A stretch of DNA of 64,000 bases from Aspidapion aeneum (lineage: Eukaryota; Arthropoda; Insecta; Coleoptera; Brentidae). The DNA lies in assembly GCA_963576565.1 (NCBI GenBank), contig OY755044.1, forward strand, positions 43,838,735 through 43,902,734, given 5' to 3'. The notes under the pieces were generated by a model. It was not told where the DNA came from. It did no database searches and saw only the letters and a list, made by a program, of their open reading frames with translations. The translations under genes and the position numbers were made by a program. Positions 45,673 to 57,372 of this stretch are shown here, piece by piece (the first letter of the stretch is position 1; each line of letters opens with the position of its first letter).

Positions 45673-46060
45673 CTAGTCTGATTCGGAATTACGGTTTTAG
45701 CAAACATAAGTGAACCCTGCATCAGCACATGTTTCATGGGCCCAAAACTTGTAAGTTAAACATTGTACCCATTTTTCTTTTGGTTTGCTGTTTGAGAATG
45801 GTTTCATGCAGACTAGACAAAATGTTTCCTCTTCATCATCGCTGTCATCTTTCAGTGTCCTTTTCTGAGTAGTTTTTCTATGCTTCTTTTCCTTGAAGAC
45901 ATTTTTGGTTACAGATTTTTCTTTTTTTTTAACTTTTTTCACGTTCCAACTCTTCTTTAACCGGAGTTTCAGTTAGTATAGCTGTTGACCATTTTCTTCG
46001 GTTGATATTCTTGGTCTTTCTTTCGCCAGCTTTCGGAAAAGCACGAATTTTAAAATTTCC
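45673..46060 (-). pseudogene. pogo/Tigger-like transposase C-terminus with PHD-like finger
   Basis: Begins GNFKIRAFPKAGERK, then RRKWSTAILTETPVKEELE, a frameshift at an A-rich stretch near 45945, a lysine-rich segment and acidic DDSDDEEE. A Cys-rich finger follows, CLVCMKPFSNSKPKEKWVQC then WAHETCADAGFTYVC. A TAA at 45697-45699 interrupts the expected C-terminal NCxSESD, which is followed by TAG at 45673-45675; one finger Cys reads Arg. The ILT(E/D)TP and WVQC..C..WAHE..C pattern is the usual end of pogo-type transposases that carry a finger. The DDE domain is missing. Confidence 0.75.
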
Positions 46061-46789
46061 CTAGATCGATTGGTAATAATAGATCACACAATTTTAAGTC
46101 ACCGGGTATTTGCCTCAAATTTGAGTTGAAGGGTGTGTGTGATGTCATAAATAAATAAATGGCGGCTTTTTTACTGTTTTTTTACAATTTTTGGCTTATA
46201 ACTTCTGCCAATAACTTAGTTTTACAGAAAAACTAATCGTTTTTTGTTTGCAAGAGAGCACCAATCAAGATACCGCGTGAACAAGTCCACATCTAGGGGG
46301 CCTAATTTCCATAAGAGGGTAAAAAACAGATAGAATATAGCATATATTAATAAGAGACCGCAATATGGCCGATTCCAGTCGAAAGCGTTTCAGCGTTGCC
46401 AAAGGTAACTTTGATAAATAACTACAGGCGCAAGTCGTCGCAGTCTTCAAGAGGCGGACAATCTAAAACTTTTGTTTAGGGCGAGAATTATTATATGACG
46501 TGATTTTTAGTCCATCATACGTACGCATGCTGCTTTTAACCTTAAAATAAAAAAAAATGTTTTTAGAAAATGTATGGGGTTAGCTGGGCCGGCACACCTA
46601 CATACAAAATTGAGAGAGTCGGCAATCATGTTTGCGTAAATATTAGCATCGTTATAATTTCATTAAACTCTGTCTAAATATGTAAAGTTAACTATAAAAA
46701 ACCGAATGGGGGCATGCAGGTGTTATAAAACAATCTGGAAAATGTTTTCCGAAATAACAAAAAGTTACTTACGAGGTCCAAAAAAAAAT
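46061..46789. other. No gene seen
   Basis: AT-rich sequence between the pogo remnant and the foldback element; nothing supported. Confidence 0.5.
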
Positions 46790-47566
46790 GCCTCTGTAGT
46801 GAAATAGCGCGTATCAAATTTTCATTTGAGCGCGTGTTCAAAATAGCGCGTGATCAAAATAGCGCGTATCACAACGGCGCGTTATCAAAATAGCGCGTAT
46901 CATAATGGCGCGTGTTCAAAATAACGCGTATCAAAATAGCGCGTACCAAAAGAGCGCGTATCAAAATGGCGCGTGTTCAAAATAGCGCGTATCAAAATAG
47001 CGCGTATTCAAAATGGCGCGTGTTTAAAATACCGTGTGTTCAAAATAGCGCGCCTTAAAATAGTGCGTCTAAAAATACCGCGTTTTGAAAGATCGCCATT
47101 ACAAACGTCGCTGTTCGCAAAATAGTTCGAGTAAGGGGTCTCTTTCTAACATATTTAAAAAAAAAACTTTCCTGACTTTTTTCCCGGGATACTATAGGGT
47201 GTAACCAAACCGAACCGAACCGAACCGATTCAAACCGCACCGAACTGAAATGAACCGAACCAAACCGAAACATTTTTAGTATAGCAAGCCATCGGTTTAT
47301 TTAACGGTTAAGTAAGTATAACTTATCTGACCTTGCTCAAACTGTTTAGGTGAATATACCTAAGCAGACCTGATACGCGCTATTTTTAATACGCGCTATT
47401 TTGATACGCGCTATTCTGATCACGCGCTATTTTGATACGCGCTATTTTGAACACGTACTATTTTGATACGCGCTATTTTGAACACGCGCTATTCTGAAAA
47501 CGCGCTGTTTTGAAAAGCGCTGTTTTGATACGCGCTATTTTGATACGCGCTATTTCGTTACAGAGC
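46790..47566. mobile_element. Foldback element with GCGCGT-repeat arms
   Basis: The left arm (46790 to about 47100) consists of ~16-bp units AAAATAGCGCGTATC / AAAATGGCGCGTGTTC. The right arm (about 47370-47566) has the same units inverted. The tips GCCTCTGTAGTGAAAT and rc GCTCTGTAACGAAAT are inverted repeats. Nine A and one T (46780-46789 and 47567-47576) flank both ends as a ~10-bp duplication. The central part holds AACCG repeats like those at 50560-50720. Tandem-repeat arms with 9-10 bp duplications are the pattern of Drosophila foldback elements. No protein is encoded. Confidence 0.85.
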
Positions 47567-47576
47567 AAAAAAAAAT

Positions 47577-48226
47577 AGGTCAAAATCTGTTTGTTGGAGA
47601 TACACACATCACAGATTCTCACTGCGGACTAATGCATGAGCAAAGGCGACTTTGCCACGTGGGTGGCGCTGGCAGCTGACGTCTAATTGTCGAGTTAATA
47701 GGGGTTTCTCAACGTGTCCCTATGCCCAACGAGCCCCGCTCTCCCCTACGTATGAGCCGCGGTCTAGACCGAACCGACCCGACGCCCTACGTAGCATTGT
47801 ATTACAGACCGTCGCAGACACTCATAGAGAAATGTCTCTGGAGACACTGTGCCCAAAAATCAAGGGGACGCCATGTTTTGGGAAGAACATTGACCAAACA
47901 AAGTATAGTTTTTGTGATTTTCTGCTAATACAGACCTAAATACGCGGGTATTTTTATGGGATCATAATGGTGTTTTGGTTGCAAGAGTCGAAGTGAACAA
48001 AAAGTCACCAGGAATAACGCTTTAAAGGTAGAAATATAGCCTCAAGAATAAAAACGTATTCATTGTATAAACTTTTTGTTCTGTGGAAACTGATTGCTTT
48101 ATAAACAAACAGTAAATAGGATTGATTTTTACTTAACTGATTTATGTGCTAATTGTCGACAAGTATCCACAGGCGTAGGCTTTATTTGTTTTTAATATAA
48201 AATTCATACTCTTTTTTTTGTTTCAG
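47577..48226. other. GC-richer stretch upstream of the spliced gene end
   Basis: 47620-47830 is locally GC-rich with a CACGTG and a TGACGTC word, as in promoters. Open frames include MSLETLCPKIKGTPCFG (47832-47939, plus) and an ATG-less SANTDLNTRVFLWDHNG to VNKKSPGITL frame ending at a TAA just before a possible donor near 48027. The latter would have the right phase for the exon at 48227 but contains that stop, so the link is unproven. Confidence 0.35.
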
Positions 48227-48723
48227 ATATCCGCTTAAAGATGGAAACAATCTGGCTTTGGTCGTCCACAATAACATAGTAAGTGTTATTTATTATTTTT
48301 TTTAGGATGCTTTATATTTGTATTTTGTGATTTTAATAATTTTAAATTTGATGTCATTTGAATCATGGCTTCAATTCTTTGAATTAATTATTAAAGATTT
48401 TTAAGCAAAGAGCCTTTAGTATGAAAATGTGAAGTTTAAACCTTTTAACTTAAAGCAAACAATTCTCTGCACAGTGGCGTATAGAGAAAAAAATTCGGGG
48501 GAGGGGGCGAGACCTCATGAGGCAGTATTTTAGGCTATTTTATGTTTATATTCATAAAATATGTGGCAAATATCTAAAAGAACCTAACTTTAAAGGGGGG
48601 CCCAGGCCCCCCCTTATATACGCCACTGGTTCTGTATTAAATTTACAAATATATAAAATTTATTTTCTTTTTCAGGTCAGCACTGACTTGAAGGTGGAGG
48701 AAGAACAAAGGAGAAACATTTAA
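48227..48723 (+). CDS. 3' end of a spliced gene, product unknown (partial)
   Basis: Exon 48227-48278 follows the acceptor TTTTTTTTGTTTCAG and ends at donor GTAAGTG. Exon 48676-48723 follows TTTTCTTTTTCAG. Joined, one frame runs YPLKDGNNLALVVHNNIV to STDLKVEEEQRRNI and TAA; the other two frames stop. Both exons have balanced composition within AT-rich introns, and AATAAA signals follow at 48925-48930 and 48936-48941. The acidic-basic tail shows no known domain. The 397-bp intron contains a hAT MITE. The upstream exons and start codon are not identified. Confidence 0.55.
48472..48628. mobile_element. hAT-type MITE inside an intron
   Basis: CAGTGGCGTATAGAG...TTATATACGCCACTG, 157 bp, with G and C runs. 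The flanks TCTCTGCA and GTTCTGTA agree at 5 of 8 positions, an eroded duplication. Confidence 0.75.
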
Positions 48724-48924
48724 AAAAAACACGGGCTACCCATGCGGCCTTTCATAATGGTGGAGTCCCCGAACTTATAGTGAGGTAAAATCAGTTAAGG
48801 TCAGATTTGACAAAATTTTGTGTGCATCTCACATGGAACAAACGTGTGTATATTTCATTAACCAACCTTTCCAAAAAAAACAAAGATTACCAGCCACCAT
48901 AAAAAAATTTGACTCCACTTTTAT

Positions 48925-48941
48925 AATAAAATACAAATAAA
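48925..48941 (+). promoter_or_regulatory. Polyadenylation signals
   Basis: Two overlapping-range AATAAA hexamers about 200 bp after the TAA of the spliced gene end. Confidence 0.5.
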
Positions 48942-49008
48942 TATTTTTCATCAAAACAACTTGCTTTTTATTATTATTAAAATTCTCTTATTATTCTATA
49001 CCTTATTC

Positions 49009-49179
49009 ATTTCTATAGGGTTAATGGGAAAAAAGACACCAATTTTGATCACACAACTTTATTTCTTTTCGACGATCCATTTTCGTCTTCCTAAGGCTAA
49101 GGTGTAGCCTGAGGAAGACGAAGAAATACAGGTGTGTGATCAAGAGTGGTGTCCTTATTTCCATTAACCCTATAGAAAT
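49009..49179. mobile_element. Palindromic MITE, 171 bp
   Basis: ATTTCTATAGGGTTAATGG is mirrored exactly at the right end; inner arms (TTTTGATCACAC and GTGTGTGATCAAGA) pair imperfectly around a short loop. Confidence 0.75.
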
Positions 49180-49182
49180 ATA

Positions 49183-49606
49183 CAGGGTGTTCATTTTAAA
49201 ACTTCCCAACCAAGATTTCTCGAAAATGATTTTTTTTTGAGAAAATGTAAAAACATGTCAATTAATTTATTAAGGAGGACACATTTTGGCTATCTTATAG
49301 TTTTTGTAGTACACACCCCCTTTGAAAAAATAAGTGCATATGTCAAAAACAAATTGATAGATTTTCTAAATTTGTACACCTTTGTAAAGATATTTAAGAA
49401 ACCTTCAAAAAAAAGTGTCAATTGACCCACTTTCCATATTCAAAATATAGGGGTAAAATGTACCCCTCAAAGGGGGTGTGTGCTACAAAAATTTTAAGAT
49501 AGCCCGAATGTGTCCTCCTTAATAAATTAATTGACGTGTTTTGGCATTTTTAAAAAAAATCATTTTCGAGAAATCTGGGGTGGGAAGTTTTAACATGCAC
49601 ACCCTG
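49183..49606. mobile_element. mariner-type MITE with ~150-bp inverted repeats
   Basis: Ends CAGGGTGT(T/G)CAT(T/G)TTAAAAC are flanked by TA on both sides (49181-49182 and 49607-49608). Arms share CTCGAAAATGATTTTT and the AATTAATTTATTAAGGAGGA block. The first bases agree with the large mariner at 27730, but the rest differ. Confidence 0.85.
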
Positions 49607-49608
49607 TA

Positions 49609-50790
49609 TTTTAAACAGGACGTGAAACCTACAAATACCTTATTAATGCAAAATAACTAAATATAATTACAGCTACTAATTATATAATAACCCATAATTA
49701 TTTAATTTAATATTAAATAAGAATGATCCTTATAATAAATATACAGTATATTAATAATTAAACTCACATATATTTTTAAATACCAACAATATATTAGTGC
49801 TTGATGTAGCTTTTTTTAAATATTACCAGACGATTTTGTTTTTATTAACAAATATTTGTTTTAATTGTTGAAATTTCTGAATTGTTACCTGCAAACAAAT
49901 ATTTAATAAGCCAAATATGGGCAACGCATTTGGTAACAGTTACAAAATGTTTGTTATTTTTACAAAATTCTTCTCTCAGTGCGATTCAAATTTCCCGCCT
50001 TAACTTTTAGTTCGTCACTAAGCTCTGCAGTGGGCGCCACAGAGCTAACGACCTGTCAAACAGCCGGAGTTGCCTATCTAATAAAAACTCACTGAACCGC
50101 GCCGCAAATCCTTTCCGTCCCTTTTTTGGGGAAGACAGATGTCTTAAGCCTTTCAGGCAGCTCTTTTTTCAAAATTCAGATACAACTTTGGGTACTCGGC
50201 AGTAGGATAAGTTGGAGAGAGGACCACTCGAAGTGATAGCGAGTGGGGGTGAGGTTGGCAAGCGGATGGGGACTTTCATTTAATCTTTTGGAAGGGGATC
50301 CTTATCCGTGGGAGCTCTCTCGCAAGGTTGTTGTTGTTGTTGCAAATCCTTTATCTATGGCTTTTGCTCGCCGATCACAAAAGACACAAGACGCTAGCCC
50401 AACCAAGTTCACTTTAGCTCCCTAACTTCCGCATGCGCAGATCTTCCAATATTATTTACTTCATGTATTACAAAAGATGAACAGGGTGATTTTCACTTGA
50501 TTTCTAACCACATGAAAATAGAAAGTTTCAAAAACCTAACCTAACGAAACCTAATCAAATCTAACCGAACCGAACCAAAGCAAACTGAACCAATCGTTTT
50601 TTCAAAACAAAAACTTTCCTGACTTCCTACCCGGATCCTAGAGGATGTGAATCCGAACCGAACCGAACACAAGGATTTAGTTTGCATCGAATCGAACCGA
50701 ACCAAACCAAACCGAACCGATGCCATTCTCTGCAACTCGAAATGCCATAATAGTTTGACATGTAATAAATACTCTGCCAATATATCGGCC
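49609..50790. other. No gene seen
   Basis: 49609-49990 is AT-rich. 50000-50440 is GC-richer and includes a short inverted AGCTCTG..CAGAGCT. 50555-50720 carries AACCG-type repeats and an AAAAACTTTCCTGACTT block shared with the middle of the foldback element at 47160. Confidence 0.5.
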
Positions 50791-51480
50791 CCTAAGCTCA
50801 CACTAGGTACTATAGTTATAGTGTACGTGTGAGCTAATATAACTAAAAACTGAAATATATTTTATTCAACTCCAGACTAAATTACCTTTTGTTTGATACC
50901 ACACAAGCCATGTTTTGACTTAAACTCAAATTTTTGAAATCTACCCCCACCCTTACAAAAAACACAAAAACTAAAATGTATTTTGTTAAAGTCCGGACTC
51001 AATTACCTTTCGTTTGATATCACACACGCCATATTTTCACTTAAACTCTAATTTTTAAAATATACCCCCACCCTTTCTTTTAAATAAATTAAAATGTATT
51101 TTGTTTAACTGCAGACTCAATTACCTTTCGTTTAATATCACACACGCCATATTTTCACATAAACTCTAATTTTTGAAATCTACCCCCACCCTTTTATTTG
51201 ATTTGTGTTCGGTGGATTTTGTTCATTTTTAAATGGGACCATCTCGACCCAAGACCCAGCCTAGGTACCAAATTTCATTAAAATCGGCCAAGCGGTTTTT
51301 GAGTTATGCGCGTTGGTCGTTACAGACAGACATACAGACATACAGACAGACAGACAGACAGACGGCGCAACAAAAAAGTTTCAAAATCATCTGAAAGATA
51401 TATAAAAAATTTTGAAATCGGAGCAACTTTTTTTTTCTCGAAAAAATTAGGATCACCATAGCTCACACTACTATAGTATA
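50791..51480. repeat. Element with three ~117-bp tandem units
   Basis: Three units (about 50840-51195) each contain AATTACCTTT(C/T)GTTTGATA and TACCCCCACCCTT. They are followed by AAATCGGCCAAGCGGTTTTT and a CAGACAGA microsatellite (about 51325-51363). AGCTCACACTA occurs near both ends. It reads like the untranslated part of a mobile element. Confidence 0.65.
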
Positions 51481-51712
51481 GTATTGTATTTTCTTTAATT
51501 AGTAGTAAAAACGTTACTTTTGTAATCGGTCCGCAATAGTTTAGACAAGGACAAATCAGTTTTTCCTAATCATAATAAAAACCCGTTTAGCCTAGGATAA
51601 ACTAGTTCATCCTATCGCTCTTCGGATAGACTGATTTAGCCTAGGAAAAACTAGTTTATCCTAAAATCGGGTTTGTCCGGTAACAGATACTTAGCTTTAA
51701 AGTCGGAATGGG

Positions 51713-51863
51713 ACAACTGGGCGCCGCCAACTCGGCGCCGCCAACTGGGCGCCGCCAACTCGGCGCCGCCAACTGGGCGCCGGGCCAACTGGGCGCCGGG
51801 CCAACTGGGCGCCGGGTTAACTCGGCGCCGCCAACTGGGCGCCGGCCAACTCGGCGCCGGACT
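51713..51863. repeat. GC-rich minisatellite AACT(G/C)GGCGCCG
   Basis: About ten units of 14-18 bp, each with the palindrome GGCGCC. It contrasts sharply with the surrounding AT-rich DNA. Frames open on both strands are a by-product of the repeat. Confidence 0.92.
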
Positions 51864-52010
51864 AAAAAAAATTTTTTTGACAAAATGTGTAGATGAAAAA
51901 TAAAATATATTATTTATACAAAAACATCTTTAAAAAATCCTACGCAATTTTTTACAACCTTTATTTAGCTTCAGATGTTCTAACTAACTATCTATCAAAT
52001 CTTGTGAAGC

Positions 52011-53530
52011 GTTTTTGACACACTTCCCATTATCCGATTTGGATGAAATTTGGTACAAACGTAGTGGTCCCATGACAATACAACATTAAGAAAAAAATAT
52101 CCTTCCACCCCTACCCCCACCCCTTCTATAGAAAAATGTGTTTTTGACACACTTCCCGTTATCCGATTTGGATAAAATTTGGTATACACATAGTGGTCCG
52201 ATGATAATACAACAATAACAAAAAAATATCCTCCCACCCCTACCCCCACCCCCTTCCATAGAAAAATTTGTTTTTGACACACATCCCGTTATCCGATTTG
52301 GATGAAATTTGGTGTACATATAGTGGTCCGATGACAATACAACATTTAAAAAAATATCCTCCCACCCCTACCCCCACCCCCTTCCATAGAAAAATTTGTT
52401 TTTGACACACATCCCGTTATCCGATTTGGATGAAATTTGGTATACATATAGTGGTCCGATGACAATACAACATTTAAAAAAATATCCTCCTCCCACCTCA
52501 TCCCCCACCCCCTTCCATAGAAAAATTTGTTTTTGACACACATCCCGTTATCCGAATTGGATGAAATTTGGTATACATATAGTGGTCCGATGACAATACA
52601 ACATTTAAAAAAAATATCCTCCCACCCCTACCCCCACCCCTTCTATAGCAAAATGTGTTTTTGACACACTTCCCGTTATCCGATTTGGATAAAATTTGGT
52701 ATACACATAGTGGTCCGATGATAATACAACAATAAGAAAAAAATATCCTCCCACCCCTACCCCCACCCCCTTCCATAGAAAAATGTTTTTGACACACATC
52801 CCGTTATCCGATTTGGATGAAATTTGGTATACATATAGTGGTCCGATGACAATACAACACTTAAAAAAATATCCTCCTCCCACCTCTACCCCCACCCCCT
52901 TCCATAGAAAAATTTGTTTTTGACACACATCCCGTTATCCGATTTGGATGAAATTTGGTATACATATAGTGGTCCGATGACAATACAACATTAAAAAAAA
53001 ATATCCTCCCACCTCTACCCCCACCCCCTTTCATAGAAAAATGAGTTTTTGACACACTTCCCATTAATCGATTTGGATGAAATTTGGTATTCACATAGTG
53101 GTCCGATGACAATACAACATTTAAAAAAATATCCTCCCACCCCTACCCCCACCCCCTTCCATGGAAAATGCGTTTTTAACACCCTTCCCATTATCCGATT
53201 TGGATGAAATTTGGTATACATATAGTGGTTCAATGACAATACAACATTGAAAAAATGGAATGAACCCTCATCTATAGAAAAATGCGTTTTTGACACACTT
53301 CCCATTATTCGATTTGGATGAAATTTGGTATACATATAGTGGTCCGATAACAATACAACAATAATGAAAAAATGTCCTCCCACCCCTACCCCCCACCCCC
53401 TTCCATAAAAAATGCGTTTTTGACACACTTCACTTCAAATGACTTTTATAAAATTTGGTATATGCATAAAGGTCCGATGGCAATACAGCAAATATATTTC
53501 TACCTCTACCCCCACCCTCTCCTTCCCCCA
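52011..53530 (-). repeat. 129-bp satellite, left array
   Basis: About 12 units of ~129 bp. Each has GTTTTTGACACAC(T/A)TCCC, CCGATTTGGATGAAATTTGG, TAGTGGTCCGATGACAATAC and a C-rich CCCACCCCTACCCCCACCCC part. The array at 54261-55258 is the reverse orientation. Confidence 0.95.
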
Positions 53531-54260
53531 ATAGAAAAATGAGTTTCCAAACAACTTACGATCAGCGATTTCATTATAATCTAGAATAAACTCTTCTTTA
53601 TTTATTTACCTCTGCATTTTTCTGCTAGATCGATTCTTGCAAATAGTAATATTTAATTGATACGGATATCTTATCGTGCTAACATCTTCAAAATTTCCAT
53701 CAGTCGGCCATCGCTTTTATTATTATGATAATATTAGACTGTTAGAAAATTATTTTTTAATTTTTAGTGCATTTTATAAAAGCTTGTGACTTAAAAAAAA
53801 AATTTTTACTAATTTATTTGAAATCTGTTTTTGTTAAGTAAAGTTAAATCCATTAAGTCGACTGTTGAATCTTGGTAGTTGTAGTGTTTGGTAACCGGGT
53901 AATACTACAATTTACGTTTTTAATTACAACAATGGCGGATCGAAAAATCAAAATGCTTGAGGTCATTTACGAAAATTTTTTACTCAAACTTCAAAAAATC
54001 AAAATGGCGGATCCAAAATGGCAGATTTTTTATTTACTAACCGATTTGTCTCAAACTTGAAATATTACATTACTTGAAGTCATTTAACAAAATTTTTTAC
54101 TTAAACTTAAAAAAATCAAAATGGCGGATCAAAATTGGCAGATTTTTTATTTACTAACCGACTTGTCTCAAACTTGAAAGATTGCAGTGCTTAGGGATCG
54201 ATTTATAATAAATTTAGAACTTTGTGGTGTTTAACGTCGCTGAACATGATTTTTGACTCT
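53531..54260. other. Spacer between inverted satellite arrays
   Basis: Contains two to three ~119-bp tandem units with AAAATGGCGGATC and TTTACTAACCGA (about 53930-54180). No gene seen. Confidence 0.7.
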
Positions 54261-55258
54261 TTTTAAAAAAATCATCTAAATCGGATAATGGGAAGTGTGT
54301 CAAAAACTCATTTTTCTATGAAAGGGGGTGGGGGTAGAGGTGGGAGGATATTTTTTCTTAATATTGTATTGTCATCGGATCGCTATATGTATACCAAATT
54401 TCATCCAAATCGGATAATGGGAAGTGTATCAAAAACTCATTTTTCTATGAAAGGGGGTGGGGGTAGAGGTGGGAGGATATTTTTTCTTAATATTGTATTG
54501 TCATCGGATCACTATATGTATACCAAATTTCATCCAAATCGGATAATGGGAAGTGTATCAAAAACGCATTTTTCTAAAGATGAGGGTGGGGGTAGGAGTG
54601 GTAGGATTTTTTTTTTCAATGTCGTATTGTCATCGGACCACTATATGTATACCAAATTTTATCCAAATCGGATAATGGGAAGGGTGTCAAAAACGCATTT
54701 TCTATGGAAGGGGGGGGTAGGGGTGGGAGGATATTTTTTTTAATGTTGTATTATCATCAGACCACTATGTGAATACCAAATTTCATCCAAATCGGATAAT
54801 GGGAAGTGTGTCAAAAACTCATTTTTCTATGAAAGGAGGTGGGGGTAGAGGTGGGAGGATATTTTTTTCTTAATATTGTATTGTCATCGGATCACTATAT
54901 GTATACCAAATTTCATCCAAATCGGATAATGGGAAGTGTGTCAAAAACGCATTTTTCTATAGATGAGGGTGGGGGTAGGAGTGGTAGGATTTTTTTTTCA
55001 ATATTATATTGTCATCGGACCACTATATGTATACCAAATTTCATCCAAATCGGATAATGGGAAGGGTGTCAAAAACGCATTTTCTATGGAAGGGGGTGGG
55101 GGTAGGGGTGGTAGGATATTTTTTTTTAATGTTGTATTGTCATCGGACCACTATATGTATACCAAATTTCATCCAAATTGGATAACGGGATGTGTGTCAA
55201 AAACAAATTTTTCTATGGAAGGGGGTGGGGGTAGGGGTGGGAGGATATTTTTTTCTTA
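54261..55258 (+). repeat. 129-bp satellite, right array (inverted)
   Basis: About eight units, reverse complement of 52011-53530. Because 129 is divisible by 3, the same peptide (KFHPNRIMGSVSKTHF and so on) repeats in one frame for up to 151 codons. Indels break that frame elsewhere, so I regard it as non-coding. Confidence 0.95.
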
Positions 55259-57372
55259 TTGTTGTTGTAACAGAATTTCCCATATTTTATTTTGAATATT
55301 TCTCAGATTTTTTTGTTAAGGTCTATTTCTTTAAATATAATATAATATCGGCTAAAGTTTTTTCCCATAGCAGAAAAACATGTGGTTCGTATATTTTACA
55401 CTCTTAAAGACCAGACAAGAGAGCTTTTCTAATTTTGACATAATATTTGTAATTTTAGGAAAATATATAGCCAATAAATGTCACAACTTTAAACACACTC
55501 TTAAGCTTTAAAAATGTTAAGTGGCTTTTAGATTCAGACCCTTGTCTATTGATTTATAAGATAAGACCCTTGTCTATTGATTTATACTTTTCTTAATGTT
55601 TTCGGATTTAGTGACAGATATATATAGACCGAGAAATATTTTATATTTCCCTAAATTAAAACCAACTTTTCATAGTAGCTTTTCTTTATGTTGCGAATTT
55701 TCTTGTCACGATCATACATATGAACAGAACTTTTAAAGTTGATTATAGCGATATCAAAAACGACAAAATTGAGTTATTTTTTAGATTTGATGGACTTTGC
55801 TTCCTTATTTGATTTTCAGGTAAATAGATCCAGTTTTCACTGATTTTCCGTGTCACTTAATTTTGATCATATTGATTTCGTTTGGATATCGTAGTATTGC
55901 AAGTTTCAAAGGTCACGTATTGTTTTGAACAGTGGTTCATTAAATACTTCAAAGTGGTTAATTAGTAATTACTAAATGTAGAAAAATCAAACAATTACTA
56001 AAGGCTATGTAAATATAAGATTTGATTTGTCATATTTTTTAAGAGAAAATTGGAAATTTTCTGGAAAATAGCAGTTGAGTTTTTCACCGGGTTTTCTCAA
56101 CTTAGGCTATATGCCAACCCGGTTTCGATTTTAAAAGCAAAAAATCGTAGGCACTTTCTTTAAAGGCAAAGTGTTTTTTTTTAATTGGTCAATTTTGATA
56201 AATAATTAATAAATTTTAAACTGGACATTACTAGGATGTTCGTTTCATTTTTTAGATCAGTTTAGGTAACTTTTGAAGTAGCTTTCTTTGTTTTCCGAAA
56301 TTAGGTAATCTAGGGTGACTTTGAGCTTTAACTGAATTTTCTTATTTGTGGGTGTTCCCGTGGGACGTCTTTAAGAGTAGGCCATCTTTACTTAAATTAA
56401 GTCAGGGAAAATTTGATGTTTTGTTCTTTTTTTTATGTCACTGACTGTATTTCTTGTCTCTGTTTTTAAACACAAAATTTTAGGAATAATATGTATATGT
56501 ATAGGTTTTTTCCAATTTAGGTACGCCTACCCAAATATGTCAAATAAGAAGGGATAATCTGAGAGCAGTTTTTTTCAAGTTGTAAAGTTAAAATTTAGTT
56601 CCGTCTTAGAGTTTTGAAAAGTCAGTCGGGTTTTAAAATATAAGCGCGTGCTTTAAACTTTAACTTTTGTAAGTAATGTCAAGTATCAATTATTACACTG
56701 CCTCAACCCTTTCTTTATTTGACAAACTTGGATAATTTTAGACAATTCTGTGTATTTACTTTTGATTTGTGGGAAACTATTTTGGGATCAAAATGGGTTT
56801 TAAATCAGTTGATTAAAACATGGGTAATGTTGGTATTTTTATTAATTTATCAAGTTTTTGCCTATACTTGGGATTTTTATTTAAAGTCTAAAATACTTGG
56901 GAAGAGGATGGAAATAGAATTGCCTAAAATAAAACATGATTTAGCTTTGTTTGTTTAATTTTGTCAAATAATTAATTTTGTCCCATTTTTCTCAAATTGT
57001 TTTTAATTTGTCATATTTTCATATTTTCATCTTTTTATTTTAAAATATACACTTGCCTAGTCCAGAAACAAGGCCTTTTTATTTAACAACAAAATTAAAA
57101 ATAAAACTACAGATCTGATGAACAACCTATCGATTATTTAATGTTAGAGCAAGCTGAGTATAGTAGTGTATTATAGCTAAAAATTGGTAAAAAGCTAATT
57201 CAGATCAAATCAAGAAGTTTAGTTAATCTCAGATTGGCCTGATCTAAATAACTTTGATGGGCAGTTCATATCAGAAACATATCAAAACAAAACAGTGAAA
57301 TATAGTGAAAAAGAAATATCATCCAATCGAGTAGCAGTTGTCTAGAGGTTTAAGATTTGAATTGGTAAGTAA
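55259..57372. other. AT-rich, possibly intronic
   Basis: No repeat family is recognised. A 79-codon open frame at 56719-56958 lacks an ATG start and has AT-driven composition. A GTAAGTAAG donor at 57365 may end an exon just upstream of the membrane-protein exon. Confidence 0.4.

Noticed and set aside
47652..47939. 95-codon open frame starting with TTG
   Set aside because: No ATG at the start, overlaps another open frame, and no splice link to the downstream exons could be shown.
51656..51903. Arg/Pro/Ala-rich frames over the GGCGCC minisatellite
   Set aside because: Open on both strands because of the GC-rich repeat.
54288..54743. 151-codon repetitive open frame in the 129-bp satellite, and similar ones at 52086-53428
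   Set aside because: The unit length is divisible by three, which keeps a frame open by chance. Frequent indels break it and both strands show the same effect.
56719..56958. 79-codon open frame
   Set aside because: No ATG, AT-driven residue composition, no splice sites or recognisable motif.
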